The translations under genes and the position numbers were made by a program. Under the pieces are notes generated by a model. That model searched no databases. It was not told where the DNA came from and was given only the letters and a program-made list of their open reading frames with translations. From the NCBI RefSeq assembly GCF_900177765.1, contig NZ_FXWI01000006.1:1-64000 (forward strand): DNA of 64,000 nucleotides, in the 5' to 3' direction. How positions within the stretch are numbered: the first letter of the stretch is position 1; each line of letters begins with the position of its first letter. This stretch comes from Agreia sp. VKM Ac-1783. Lineage in GTDB: Bacteria > Actinomycetota > Actinomycetes > Actinomycetales > Microbacteriaceae. Positions 29,456-37,639 of the stretch are shown piece by piece.

Positions 29456-30265
29456 ATGAACATCCGTCCGTTTGAAGCCCGAGTTCGCGGTCTCGTGCTG
29501 CGCGGTTCCCAGTACCTCGTCGAGGAAGAGGGGCAGCACCCCACCGCCGTGTTGATGCACGGATTCGGCGGCTCTCGGGTCGAGACGACCGGTGTTTTCG
29601 TCGAGCTCGCTCGTCGACTTGCGCGCTCGGGAATCGGCGTCGTTGCATTCGACCGCGCTGGTCATGGAGAGAGCGACGGCGACTTCTTCGATACGAGCGC
29701 GACAGGAGACGTTGCCGACACGCTCACGGTACTCGAGCAGATCAGCTCCCTGCCCGAGGTCGACGCACACAACCTGCACCTCGTGGGCATGAGCCTCGGC
29801 TCGGTGATCTCTGCATCGGCGGCAGCCCGTGTGGCCGAAGGATCGGGGCTCGGTGGTCCAGGCATCCGGTCACTCACGATGTGGTCGACGGCGGCCGTTT
29901 TCGTCGACGACATTCGAGCCGGCACGATTCAGGGGCGTTCGCTCGACAGCCTCGACACCCTCGGCTATTTCGACTTCGCAGGAATGCGCCTGGGCCCGGC
30001 GATGCGAGACGATGCGCTCGCATTCGACCCCTACGCCAGTGCGGCCGCCTATCAAGGACCAGCGCTGCTGCTGCACGGCACGGCAGACTTCGTGCCGGTC
30101 TCCTACGCCGAGGGATACCTGGCGCCAGACGTCTTCGCGGATCGGGCAGAACTCGTGGTCGTCGAGGGTGCAGACCACGGATGGGCCGAGCTTCCTCAGC
30201 GCGACGAGGTGCTCGACCGCACCGTCGAGTTCGTGCACGCGCATGCGTCTTCGGTGGCCTCATGA
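29456..30265 (+). CDS. Alpha/beta hydrolase, cinnamoyl/feruloyl esterase-like
   Basis: 269 residues, ATG preceded by AGAGG. Oxyanion-hole region MHGFGGSR, nucleophile Ser in GMSLGS (about residue 113), acid region HGTADFVPV, and catalytic His in GADHGW. The strand-turn patterns FDRAGHGESDGDF and the absence of a signal peptide resemble cytoplasmic cinnamoyl ester hydrolases from gut and plant-associated bacteria. It likely removes an ester group from the compound imported by the MFS protein. It overlaps the next gene by ATGA. Confidence 0.8.
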   Translation: MNIRPFEARVRGLVLRGSQYLVEEEGQHPTAVLMHGFGGSRVETTGVFVELARRLARSGIGVVAFDRAGHGESDGDFFDTSATGDVADTLTVLEQISSLPEVDAHNLHLVGMSLGSVISASAAARVAEGSGLGGPGIRSLTMWSTAAVFVDDIRAGTIQGRSLDSLDTLGYFDFAGMRLGPAMRDDALAFDPYASAAAYQGPALLLHGTADFVPVSYAEGYLAPDVFADRAELVVVEGADHGWAELPQRDEVLDRTVEFVHAHASSVAS

Positions 30266-31461
30266 CGGGCGAGACAGCACCGGCGACATCCGGTCTGGTC
30301 GTCGAGCTCGACGGGGGATCCGTCCTGCTCGAGGGGCACCTCGACGTGATGACGGTACCGGGCGGCGTGCGACCCGTTCGACTTCCGCTGGATGCCTGGA
30401 AATTCTTTCCGCCCGCAGGCGAGCTGCTGGGCGCGACCGTCTCCAGCGCCAGCGGTGTGCGCATCCTCTTCGACACCGAGGCGCAGCAGATCCAGCTGCG
30501 TGTGCGCTGCACCCGGCTGCAGTACGACGAATTGCCAGGGCCACTCAATACGTTCGTGGCCGAGGTGAGCGGCATCGATCGCGAACCGGTCGAAGCACCC
30601 GTCGACGCCGTGCGCCGGATCACGATGCTGGGCGACAAGGCGACGGATCTGCCGCGGGGAGAGTCGTCACTCGTTGTGTTCGATGGACTCGGCGCGGGCT
30701 CGAAGAGCGTCACGGTGTGGTTTCCGCAGGGCCTGATCGTCGACCTGCTCGACATCACCGCCACGGCACCCGTACGAGCATCCGCACCGTCGACGGCCGC
30801 CCGCTGGATTCATCACGGCAGCTCGATCAGTCACTGCGTCGAGACACCCCATCCCACCGGAACCTGGCCGGTGATCGCCGCGCGGCGCGCGGGCCTGCAC
30901 TTGGTGAACCTCGGCTTCGGCGGTCAATGCATGCTCGACCCCTTCGTCGCCGACGCCATCGCCGCGCAGCCTGCCGACATCATCTCGCTCAAGGTCGGCA
31001 TCAATATCGTGGGGGCTCGATCGATGGATCAGCGCACCTTCGCCCCGGCACTGCACGGCTTTCTCGACCGGGTGCGCCGGGGTCACCCAGACACACCGAT
31101 CGTTCTGGCCTCGTCCATCTTCTGGCCCGGCAGCGAAGATACGCCCGGCCCTCCCGGGCTGGAGTTCGAGGGAGAAAACGTGCGCTGCTTCGCCGACGGC
31201 GACCCGGCAGATGTGGCCAAGGGCGCGCTCACTCTCGCGCAATCGCGACTCCAGATCGAGCACGTCGTTCGCATCAGACAGAACGTGGGCGAGAACATCC
31301 ACTACCTCGACGGACTCGAACTGTACGGCCCCGGCGACACCGAGCGCTTTACTCTGCCCGATGGCCTGCATCCTGACGCTGTGCTCTACGCCGAGATGGG
31401 CAAGCGCTGGGCCGAGCGCGTCTTCGGCCCACGCGGACTGGTGCCGATGACGGCGACCTGA
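30262..31461 (+). CDS. SGNH/GDSL-type esterase with N-terminal beta-sandwich
   Basis: 399 residues. An N-terminal strand-rich domain (about 1-165) leads into the SGNH fold. Block I is HHGSSISHC, with the nucleophile Ser; block II GFGGQCMLD; block III KVGINIVG, with the oxyanion Asn; block V DGLHPDAVLYAEMGKRW, with catalytic Asp and His. The layout matches two-domain carbohydrate acetyl esterases. Start ATG at 30262 overlaps the previous stop. No signal peptide. A deacetylation role on an imported sugar is inferred from context. Confidence 0.82.
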   Translation: MTGETAPATSGLVVELDGGSVLLEGHLDVMTVPGGVRPVRLPLDAWKFFPPAGELLGATVSSASGVRILFDTEAQQIQLRVRCTRLQYDELPGPLNTFVAEVSGIDREPVEAPVDAVRRITMLGDKATDLPRGESSLVVFDGLGAGSKSVTVWFPQGLIVDLLDITATAPVRASAPSTAARWIHHGSSISHCVETPHPTGTWPVIAARRAGLHLVNLGFGGQCMLDPFVADAIAAQPADIISLKVGINIVGARSMDQRTFAPALHGFLDRVRRGHPDTPIVLASSIFWPGSEDTPGPPGLEFEGENVRCFADGDPADVAKGALTLAQSRLQIEHVVRIRQNVGENIHYLDGLELYGPGDTERFTLPDGLHPDAVLYAEMGKRWAERVFGPRGLVPMTAT

Positions 31462-31486
31462 TCGCGTCGGTCGGGCTCCCTGCTCG

Positions 31487-32602
31487 CTAGCTCCCGGCGG
31501 TCAGCCACAGCGCTACGGTCGCAAGCGGCACGGTCAACAGCACCACGCCGAGGCCTGCCAACATGAACTTCGGCCACGACAGAGTCACCCCGAGGCCGGT
31601 GATCTTCTGGTGCCAGAGCAGGGTGGCAAGCGAGGCCCACGGCGTCACCAGCGGACCGAGGTTCACCCCGATCAGGAGCGCCGCGAGGCGCACCGGCGAG
31701 TGGCCGATCGGCTCGAGCACGAGATAGGCCGGCAGGTTGTTGATCGCGTTCGACGTGACCGTTCCGAGCGCCGAGAGCTGCAGCAGGCTCAGAAGATCGG
31801 TTCCATTTCCGCCAATGTTCGAGATGAAGGCCGTGAGTCCGCGCGCGTGCGCCGTCTCGACGAGCACGAAGAGCCCCGCCGCAATGCCGAGCGGCTGCCA
31901 CGGCACGAGATTCACGCTGAGGGCACCGGGGCGCCGGATGCCGAACAGCACCACGATCGCCACGGCCGCGGCGGCGGCCGGTATCCAGACGGGAAGGCCC
32001 GAGACCAGCAGCGGAAGCAGGGCCGCCACGACGATCGCGCTGACCAGAAGAAGGGTGCGGTCGGGGGCGCGCTCGACGGGCGGCGCCGAGTAGCGCCCCC
32101 GCAGTTCCTTGCGGAACATCAGGCTGAGCACGATCACAGGCACCAGGATGCCGACGGCGGCAGGAGCGGCCACGAGGGCCGCGAATCCGGCCGGGCCACC
32201 GACATCCATTCGCCCTTCGGCGAGCAGGTTCGTGAGGTTCGACACCGGAAGCAGCAGCGACGCCGTGTTGGCCAGCCAGACCGTGGCCAGGGCGAATGGC
32301 AGCGGCGGCAGGCCGGCGTGCAGCGCGAGCAGAACGACGACCGGAGTGACGAGAACCGCCGTGGTGTCGAGCGAGAGGAAGATCGTCGAGACGACCGCGA
32401 GCGCCAGCACGAAGAGCCAGAGCAGGATGCGGCGGCCTCGACCCCAGAGCGCCAGCCGGCCGGCGAGCGCCGAGAAGACACCGGCCTCGGCAGCGAGCTC
32501 GGTGACGATCGTGATGGCGGCCACGAAGCCGAGCACGGGCACGACGCGGTCGGCCAGCACCAGAGTGTCGCGCCAGGGCAGGATGCCTGTGGCGATGACC
32601 AC
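31487..32602 (-). CDS. SLC13/ArsB-like anion permease (start uncertain)
   Basis: 371 residues from GTG 32602, with about ten membrane segments. SLDTTAVLVTPVVVLL and LANTASLLLPVSNLTNLLA are the paired re-entrant helix-hairpin motifs of the ion transporter superfamily (ArsB/NhaD/SLC13), repeated in the second half as GTVTSNAINNLPAYL and GVNLGPLVTPWASLATLLW. Substrate (arsenite, citrate, phosphate or other anion) unknown. The frame is open and coding-like back to 32713, with a hydrophobic stretch GLIVVVSLLAASFVVIATGI crossing the assumed start, yet no ATG, GTG or TTG occurs there; the real start may be a rare codon. Confidence 0.78.
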   Translation of the reverse strand: MVIATGILPWRDTLVLADRVVPVLGFVAAITIVTELAAEAGVFSALAGRLALWGRGRRILLWLFVLALAVVSTIFLSLDTTAVLVTPVVVLLALHAGLPPLPFALATVWLANTASLLLPVSNLTNLLAEGRMDVGGPAGFAALVAAPAAVGILVPVIVLSLMFRKELRGRYSAPPVERAPDRTLLLVSAIVVAALLPLLVSGLPVWIPAAAAAVAIVVLFGIRRPGALSVNLVPWQPLGIAAGLFVLVETAHARGLTAFISNIGGNGTDLLSLLQLSALGTVTSNAINNLPAYLVLEPIGHSPVRLAALLIGVNLGPLVTPWASLATLLWHQKITGLGVTLSWPKFMLAGLGVVLLTVPLATVALWLTAGS

Positions 32603-32822
32603 GAACGATGCCGCCAGAAGTGAGACGACGACAATGAGACCGCGGCGGCCGGGCGGCTGAGGCGCGGAGGCGGAATCCGACGCGGCCGAGGAGTGCTGTT
32701 CGATGTCGCGATTCTATGACGCTGTCCCTGACAACAGGGTGAAGCGTCGGCAAGGAGGTGGTTGGCCCGCCCTCGACCGCTTCGACGGAACAGCGCCACC
32801 TCCTCCCCATAGGATGTCTGCG

Positions 32823-33494
32823 ATGACTAGCCACGCCCCCACCAAGCCCTGGTCGACGATTCTGTTCGATCTCGACGGCACGATCACCGACTCGGCCCCC
32901 GGCATCCTGAACCGACTGGCGCGCACCCTCCAGGCACTCGGCCACCCTGTGCCGCCGCCCACAGAGCTGGTCAAGTTCGTCGGTCCGCCGATTCTCGATG
33001 GCTTCCGCGCCGTCGCCGACATCGATGCCGAGGGCGCCCAGGAGGCGCTCGTCGTCTACCGCGGACTGGCCGCATCCGACGGGCCAGAGGGCGACAGCGT
33101 CGTGTACCCGGGAATTCTCGGGATCCTGCGCGAGATTCACGCCGCGGGCATCCCCCTCGCCATCACCACCTCGAAGTCAGAGGTGCAGGCCGTGCGCATC
33201 CTTCAGCACCTCGGCATCGCCGACCTGTTCGCCACGATCACCGGCTCGAGCGAAGACGAGACGCGCAGCGCGAAGGCCGACGTCGTGGCAGAAGCCCTGG
33301 TGCGACTGCGCGCTCAGAACGTCGACCTGTCGAACACGGTTCTCGTCGGTGACCGCCACCACGACATCGAGGGGGCGGCCGAACACGGAATCCCCACGAT
33401 CATGGTGGAGTGGGGCTACGGCTCCCCCGCCGAAGCCGCCGGTGCTATCCAGGTCGTGCACTCCATGGAGCAGCTGCGGGCGCAACTGCTCTAG
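32823..33494 (+). CDS. HAD-family phosphatase, phosphoglycolate phosphatase-like
   Basis: 223 residues. Motif I FDLDGTITDS has the nucleophile and acid Asp; motif II ITTSKSE the Thr/Ser; motif III Lys in the helix SAKADVV; motif IV VGDRHHDIEGA the metal-binding Asp pair. The four-helix cap is of the C1 type, as in Gph. Start at 32823 has AGGA 8 nt before it; ATG 32814 is an alternative. Substrate not determined. The gene ends exactly where the convergent gene ends. Confidence 0.88.
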   Translation: MTSHAPTKPWSTILFDLDGTITDSAPGILNRLARTLQALGHPVPPPTELVKFVGPPILDGFRAVADIDAEGAQEALVVYRGLAASDGPEGDSVVYPGILGILREIHAAGIPLAITTSKSEVQAVRILQHLGIADLFATITGSSEDETRSAKADVVAEALVRLRAQNVDLSNTVLVGDRHHDIEGAAEHGIPTIMVEWGYGSPAEAAGAIQVVHSMEQLRAQLL

Positions 33495-34514
33495 TCAACT
33501 ACCGTCTCCGGCGCGGATGCGCAGGGTCGCCACGACCGGGCGGTGATCGCTGCCGGCCGCGTCTTCGGTGCTCAGCACCTGGGCCGAGTCGGCGCTCCAC
33601 TCGCTCGTCGTCAGCACGTGGTCGATGGGTGCCGACAGGATCGGCGGCAAGCTGGTGGGCCAGCTGCCCTCGGCACCCGCGCCCGCCTCGGTGAGAGCGT
33701 CCGAGCATCCACCCAGCGGGCCGAGGTGGTCGAGGGTCGCGTTGAGGTCGCCGCCGAGAATGAGGTCGGGCTGGTCACAGAGCGACAGCACCCAGTCGAG
33801 GTCGCTGCGCCACAACGACATGATCGACGGCAGCGGGGGCATCGGATGCGCCGCGACGATCACCGGGCCGCTGCCGTCGGCGGGCCGCACCACCACGCTC
33901 GGCATCGTGCCCGTGTCGCCGAGCTCGTCGGTGACCTCGTAGTCGCCGAGCTCCTCCGAGACGAGTAGCGCCGTCGGCGGAGTCTCTGACGGGTCGCCGC
34001 GCTCGGCCGCGAACACCTGCATCGGCCAGCCCGCGGCATCCAGTGCACGGGCGACGGCCTCGGCCGTCTCGCGCGAGGTCTCGGGCAGAGTCACCACCAT
34101 CGACCGCTCGGCGAGGGCCACGCGGGCGATGTCGTCGGCGGCCACGGTGCCGTAGGTGTTCCAGGTGAGAACGCGGATGCTCGTAGCCGAGTCGGCCGCA
34201 TCGGCCACGGATGCCGGTGCCGCGTCGGATCCGAACCCTCGGCCTGCCTGCACGGCGACGTTCGCGCCCCCAGCGAGAAGCGCGATCGCGGCCAGCCCGG
34301 CGACGACCGGACGGGCCTTGGGTGCCCGGCCCCGGAGCATCCAGAACAGCAGCGCGCCGACAAGACCGACCGCCACAAAGCCCAGCGCGAGAAGACCGCG
34401 GAACGCGATCAGCTGGGCGAACGCGAGCTGGCGCTGCAGCCCGAACACCCCCGGGGCGGTGACAAGCAACGCGACGGCGGCACCCACCACGAGCAGAACT
34501 ATCCGACCCCACAT
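33495..34514 (-). CDS. Membrane-anchored endonuclease/exonuclease/phosphatase (EEP) family protein
   Basis: 339 residues. Three transmembrane helices (about 3-25, 37-60, 70-90) precede an extracytoplasmic EEP domain: VLTWNTYG, LPETSRE (metal-binding Glu), AAHPMPP (His), LGGDLNATLDH (Asp and Asn) and AGSDHRPVVATL (Asp-His). The fold contains DNases, phosphodiesterases and sphingomyelinases; the membrane-anchored actinobacterial type has no known substrate. Its stop codon abuts the stop of the convergent HAD gene with no space for a terminator. Confidence 0.85.
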   Translation of the reverse strand: MWGRIVLLVVGAAVALLVTAPGVFGLQRQLAFAQLIAFRGLLALGFVAVGLVGALLFWMLRGRAPKARPVVAGLAAIALLAGGANVAVQAGRGFGSDAAPASVADAADSATSIRVLTWNTYGTVAADDIARVALAERSMVVTLPETSRETAEAVARALDAAGWPMQVFAAERGDPSETPPTALLVSEELGDYEVTDELGDTGTMPSVVVRPADGSGPVIVAAHPMPPLPSIMSLWRSDLDWVLSLCDQPDLILGGDLNATLDHLGPLGGCSDALTEAGAGAEGSWPTSLPPILSAPIDHVLTTSEWSADSAQVLSTEDAAGSDHRPVVATLRIRAGDGS

Positions 34515-34535
34515 AGGCCCGACCCTAGCGGCTAA

Positions 34536-34605
34536 GCATCCGCGCCTTCTCGGAGCATCCGCTGCTGGTCGACCAGGCACCGATGCGCCTAACCGGCGCG
34601 GATGC
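34536..34605. repeat. Dispersed palindromic element
   Basis: GCATCCGCGCC (34536-34546) and its exact complement (34595-34605) flank a region that contains the 12-bp palindrome CTGGTCGACCAG (34565-34576). The same inner palindrome recurs at 48118-48131. It occupies the space between the EEP gene start and the SHOCT gene end, and may terminate the SHOCT transcript. Confidence 0.5.
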
Positions 34606-34607
34606 CG

Positions 34608-34949
34608 CTATGCGTCGCTCGGCTTGTCTTTCTTGGAGCGGGCCTCGCGGGCCTCCTCGTGGGCGGCACGACCTTCGGCCTGCACCTCGCGGAGCACGGC
34701 GATGCGCTCCCGGTACTCAGCCGCGTCGATCTCGCCGCGAGCGAAGCGCTCTGCGAGAACGACCTCGCCGAGGTGACCGCCGAGTCCTCGTCCGCCGCGA
34801 AAGCCGCGCGGTCCGAAGTGGCCGCCGCGCCCGCCGAAGCCGGGGCCGCCGAACGGGAAGCCGGGGCCGAAGCCGGGCCGCTGTCCACGGCGATCGGAGT
34901 TGTTGTTGTCTGTTTCGGGCTCGTGGCCCTCATCGAAGTTGTGAGTCAT
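34608..34949 (-). CDS. Small Gly/Arg-rich protein with C-terminal SHOCT domain
   Basis: 113 residues. Residues 20-65 are a low-complexity Gly-Phe-Arg-rich stretch (GFGPGFPFGGPGFGGRGGHFGPRG). From about 68 the SHOCT-like short helix pair appears: LAERFARGEIDAAEYRERIAVLREV, a short oligomerisation module found at the C-termini of many actinobacterial proteins. A charged tail follows. The GAAGAGA ribosome site precedes ATG 34949. Role unknown; possibly nucleic-acid or envelope associated. The 127 nt upstream contain no gene. Confidence 0.65.
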   Translation of the reverse strand: MTHNFDEGHEPETDNNNSDRRGQRPGFGPGFPFGGPGFGGRGGHFGPRGFRGGRGLGGHLGEVVLAERFARGEIDAAEYRERIAVLREVQAEGRAAHEEAREARSKKDKPSDA

Positions 34950-35076
34950 TTCTCTTCCGTTCTAGGGATCGTGGGCAGCCGTTGTGGCTGCTGAGATCGA
35001 TACTCCTCCGATCGCTCGAAAACGGAATCCTCCCGCGGGATGCACCTCGCGCACTCCCCCGGCGGTAGCTGCGCCG

Positions 35077-35853
35077 CTACTTCTGCACGGCCGGGCGCAG
35101 GCGCAGCTCCTGCATGCCTCCGTCGACGGCGAGATTCGTGCCGGTCGTCGAGCGGCTGCGAGGGCTGGCCAGGTAGCAAACAGCATCGGCGATCTCGGAT
35201 GCCGTCACCAGGCGGCCGTGCGGCTGTCGCGCCTCGAGGGCCAGGCGTTCGGCCACCGGATCGTCGGCGCTGTCGAGGAGGCGTCCCACCCAGGGAGTAT
35301 CCGCGGTTCCCGGCGAGACGCAGTTGACTCGCACGCCCTCACGGAGATGGTCGGCTGCCATTGCGCGGGTCAGCGAGAGCACGGCTCCCTTGGATGCCGT
35401 GTACAGCGCGCGCTCGGGCAGCCCCGCGGTGGCGACCACCGAGCAGGTGTTCACGATCGCCGCGGCAGACGAGCGTCTGAGGTGAGGAAGGGCGGCGCGA
35501 CTGACTCGGGCGACTCCCACCACATTCACGTTCAGCACGCGCGCCCAGTCGTCATCGGAGTTGGCTTCGACGGTTCCCTGGGCGCCGATGCCCGCGTTGT
35601 TGATCACGATGTCGAGCGATCCGTACTCGGCGACCACGGCATCCACCGCCGATCGCACCGACGCGTCGTCACCGATGTCGGTCTGCACGGCGAGGGCGGC
35701 GGGATTCGCTCCTTCGGTCGCGACGTCGAGCACCGCCACGCGGGCGCCACGATCGAGCAGTTCGGCCGCGATGGCGGCTCCGATGCCCGACGCCCCTCCG
35801 GTGACGAGCGCCACGAGTCCGTCGAATTCCTGTGCGGCGAGGTTCTGCGACAT
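35077..35853 (-). CDS. Short-chain dehydrogenase/reductase, 2-keto-3-deoxy-L-fuconate dehydrogenase-like
   Basis: 258 residues, classical SDR. Cofactor motif VTGGASGIGAAIA; VLDVAT after strand 2 suggests NAD(+) preference; INNAG; catalytic Ser in NTCSVVA and YTASKG (Tyr, Lys); then PGTADTPWV. The PGTxxTPW form and the paired downstream FAH-family gene are typical of 2-keto-3-deoxy-L-fuconate dehydrogenases. It is 9 nt after the FAH gene, co-transcribed. Assignment to L-fucose-type acid sugar breakdown is inferred from this pairing. Confidence 0.82.
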   Translation of the reverse strand: MSQNLAAQEFDGLVALVTGGASGIGAAIAAELLDRGARVAVLDVATEGANPAALAVQTDIGDDASVRSAVDAVVAEYGSLDIVINNAGIGAQGTVEANSDDDWARVLNVNVVGVARVSRAALPHLRRSSAAAIVNTCSVVATAGLPERALYTASKGAVLSLTRAMAADHLREGVRVNCVSPGTADTPWVGRLLDSADDPVAERLALEARQPHGRLVTASEIADAVCYLASPRSRSTTGTNLAVDGGMQELRLRPAVQK

Positions 35854-35862
35854 GCCCCGCCC

Positions 35863-36711
35863 CTACGCCTGTCCGAAGAGTTGGCGCTGGCGGCCCAGCC
35901 CGTCGACCTCGACCTCGACCACGTCGCCCTCGGCGATGTACGGGAACCGACCCGAGAGCGCGACGCCCTCGGGCGTGCCGGTGAGAATCACGTCGCCGGG
36001 GTCGAGCGCCAGATACTGGCTGAGGTGCCAGACGAGGTAGTCGACGTCGAAGATGAGGTCGGCGGTGGTCGAGTCTTGACGCGGTTCGCCGTTGACCCAG
36101 CTGCGCAGTCGCAGCCCGCCGGCATCGACCTCGTCGGCCGTGACGAGCCAGGGCCCGAGAGGCGTGAAGCCCGGGGCCGACTTGCCCTTGCTCCATTGGC
36201 CGCCCGACTCCGCGAGCTGGAAGTCGCGCTCAGAAAGGTCGTCGGCCGTGACATAGCCCGCGATGTGCCGCGCTGAATCTGCCGGCGAATCGAGGTACAG
36301 CGCACGCCTGCCGATGACCACGCCCAACTCGACCTCCCAGTCGGTCTTGACGCTGCGCCGAGGAATGTCGACGTCGTCGAAGGGGCCGCTCACCGAGTTG
36401 GTGGTCTTGAGAAAAAGGATCGGGCGCTGCGGCGGCTCGGCGCCCGACTCGGCGGCGTGAGCGGCGTAGTTCTGACCGATGCACAGGATCGCGCCCGGCC
36501 GCGCGACCGGCGAACCCACACGCAGATCCGCCGCTCCGTCGAGCACCGGCAGCGTGCCCGCGTCGCGGGCGGCGGCGATCTCATCGAGCACGGTGGATGC
36601 GAGATGGGCGCCATCGAGATCGATCACGATGCCGCGCAGGTCGAGGTAGCGATCGCCGTCGACCAGCACGGGGATCTCCTGGCCGACGGGGCCCAGTCTG
36701 GCGAGTTTCAT
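35863..36711 (-). CDS. Fumarylacetoacetate hydrolase-family protein, 2,4-diketo-3-deoxy-L-fuconate hydrolase-like
   Basis: 282 residues. An N-terminal cap domain precedes the FAH core from about residue 75: ILCIGQNYAAHAAESG, FLKTTNSVSGPFDD, metal-binding E-x-E in DWEVELGVVIG, then YVTADDLSERDFQ, KSAPGFTPLGPWLV and ILTGTPEGVALS. This subgroup cleaves beta-diketo acids. With the SDR encoded next, it fits the last two steps of non-phosphorylating L-fucose catabolism (to pyruvate and lactate). The earlier enzymes of that route are not in the window. Confidence 0.85.
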   Translation of the reverse strand: MKLARLGPVGQEIPVLVDGDRYLDLRGIVIDLDGAHLASTVLDEIAAARDAGTLPVLDGAADLRVGSPVARPGAILCIGQNYAAHAAESGAEPPQRPILFLKTTNSVSGPFDDVDIPRRSVKTDWEVELGVVIGRRALYLDSPADSARHIAGYVTADDLSERDFQLAESGGQWSKGKSAPGFTPLGPWLVTADEVDAGGLRLRSWVNGEPRQDSTTADLIFDVDYLVWHLSQYLALDPGDVILTGTPEGVALSGRFPYIAEGDVVEVEVDGLGRQRQLFGQA

Positions 36712-36727
36712 CGGTGCTCCCTCTTCA

Positions 36728-37591
36728 TCAGTCTCGACGGCCGAGCAGGTACGACGTGATCTGAGCGGAGAGCTCTACGTCGATCGCGCGCTCCATGCCG
36801 TCGAGCCTGTTGATCGGCACGGCCTGTCGCACACTCGACACCAACCACAGCGCGTCGGCAGAAAGGAGATCGGCGACCGGGATGACCGCGTACTCCGTTT
36901 TCATGCCCTCAGCTTGCGCGAACTCGAAGACGCTCGCCTGGGTTGTTCCGGGGAGAATGCCCTGATCTGTCCGAGGGGTCACGAGCGTGTCGCCTTTTCT
37001 CAGGATCACGTTCGCCGTCGGGCCTTCGAGAACGAAGCCGTCGCTCGAGGTGAAGATCACGTCGTCGGCGTCGCGACGCTCAGCCTCGCGCAGTGCAGCG
37101 CGGTTGATGGCATACGACAGGGTCTTGGCACCCTGGAGCAGCCACGGCGAGGTCTGCGCGACATCGTGCCTCAGACCGCGATCGAGGGTGACCACGCGGA
37201 TTCCCTCGGTGCGCTCGCGCGTGAAGTCGGCCGCTGCGGCCGCGTAGACCCAGCCGGTCGGCACACCGGTGCCCTCGATGCCTCGGGTCATCACGGTCTT
37301 GATGTAGAGCTCGGGCAGATCGTCATGTGCCTCGATTGCCTCGAGGATCCCTTGGCGGTAGAGGCCCAGATCTGGTTCGGGCAGATCGAGGAGACGCGCC
37401 GAGCGCGCGAAGCGATCGAGGTGTGCCTCGAGAGCCTGAGCACGGCCATCGCACACACTGATGGTCTCGAAGATGCCGTCGCCGCGGGTCACCCCGAGAT
37501 CCATGACGGAGACGTGCTGTGCGTCGGGATCGGCCCTCACGCATCCGGAATCGACAGAGACGAGAAACAGAACGGGGCGCGACGAACTCAT
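36728..37591 (-). CDS. pabC: Class IV aminotransferase / 4-amino-4-deoxychorismate lyase-like
   Basis: 287 residues of the PLP-dependent fold type IV family. VTRGDGIFETISV and the helix with LEAHLDRFARSARLL are typical of PabC; the PLP lysine is in LQGAKTLSYAINRAALREA, and DDVIFTSSDGFVLEGPTANVILRKGD and ILPGTTQASVFEFA follow. It probably makes 4-aminobenzoate and pyruvate for folate synthesis, though branched-chain or D-amino-acid aminotransferase activity cannot be excluded by eye. No pabA/pabB nearby. Transcribed divergently from the YbjQ gene. Confidence 0.8.
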   Translation of the reverse strand: MSSSRPVLFLVSVDSGCVRADPDAQHVSVMDLGVTRGDGIFETISVCDGRAQALEAHLDRFARSARLLDLPEPDLGLYRQGILEAIEAHDDLPELYIKTVMTRGIEGTGVPTGWVYAAAAADFTRERTEGIRVVTLDRGLRHDVAQTSPWLLQGAKTLSYAINRAALREAERRDADDVIFTSSDGFVLEGPTANVILRKGDTLVTPRTDQGILPGTTQASVFEFAQAEGMKTEYAVIPVADLLSADALWLVSSVRQAVPINRLDGMERAIDVELSAQITSYLLGRRD

Positions 37592-37606
37592 ACCAAGAAG
37601 CTACTC

Positions 37607-37627
37607 GCCCCGGGCGACACCCGGGGC
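37607..37627. promoter_or_regulatory. Palindrome between divergent genes
   Basis: GCCCCGGG-CGACA-CCCGGGGC, an 8-bp perfect stem with 5-nt loop, lies in the 48-nt gap between the starts of the pabC-like and ybjQ-like genes. As both genes are transcribed away from it, it is more likely an operator or a chance GC palindrome than a terminator. Confidence 0.35.
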
Positions 37628-37639
37628 TAGCATCGAGCC

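Noticed and set aside
37607-37627. GC-rich hairpin as a terminator
   Set aside because: It lies between two divergent gene starts, where a terminator would have no transcript to end; listed as possible regulatory palindrome only.
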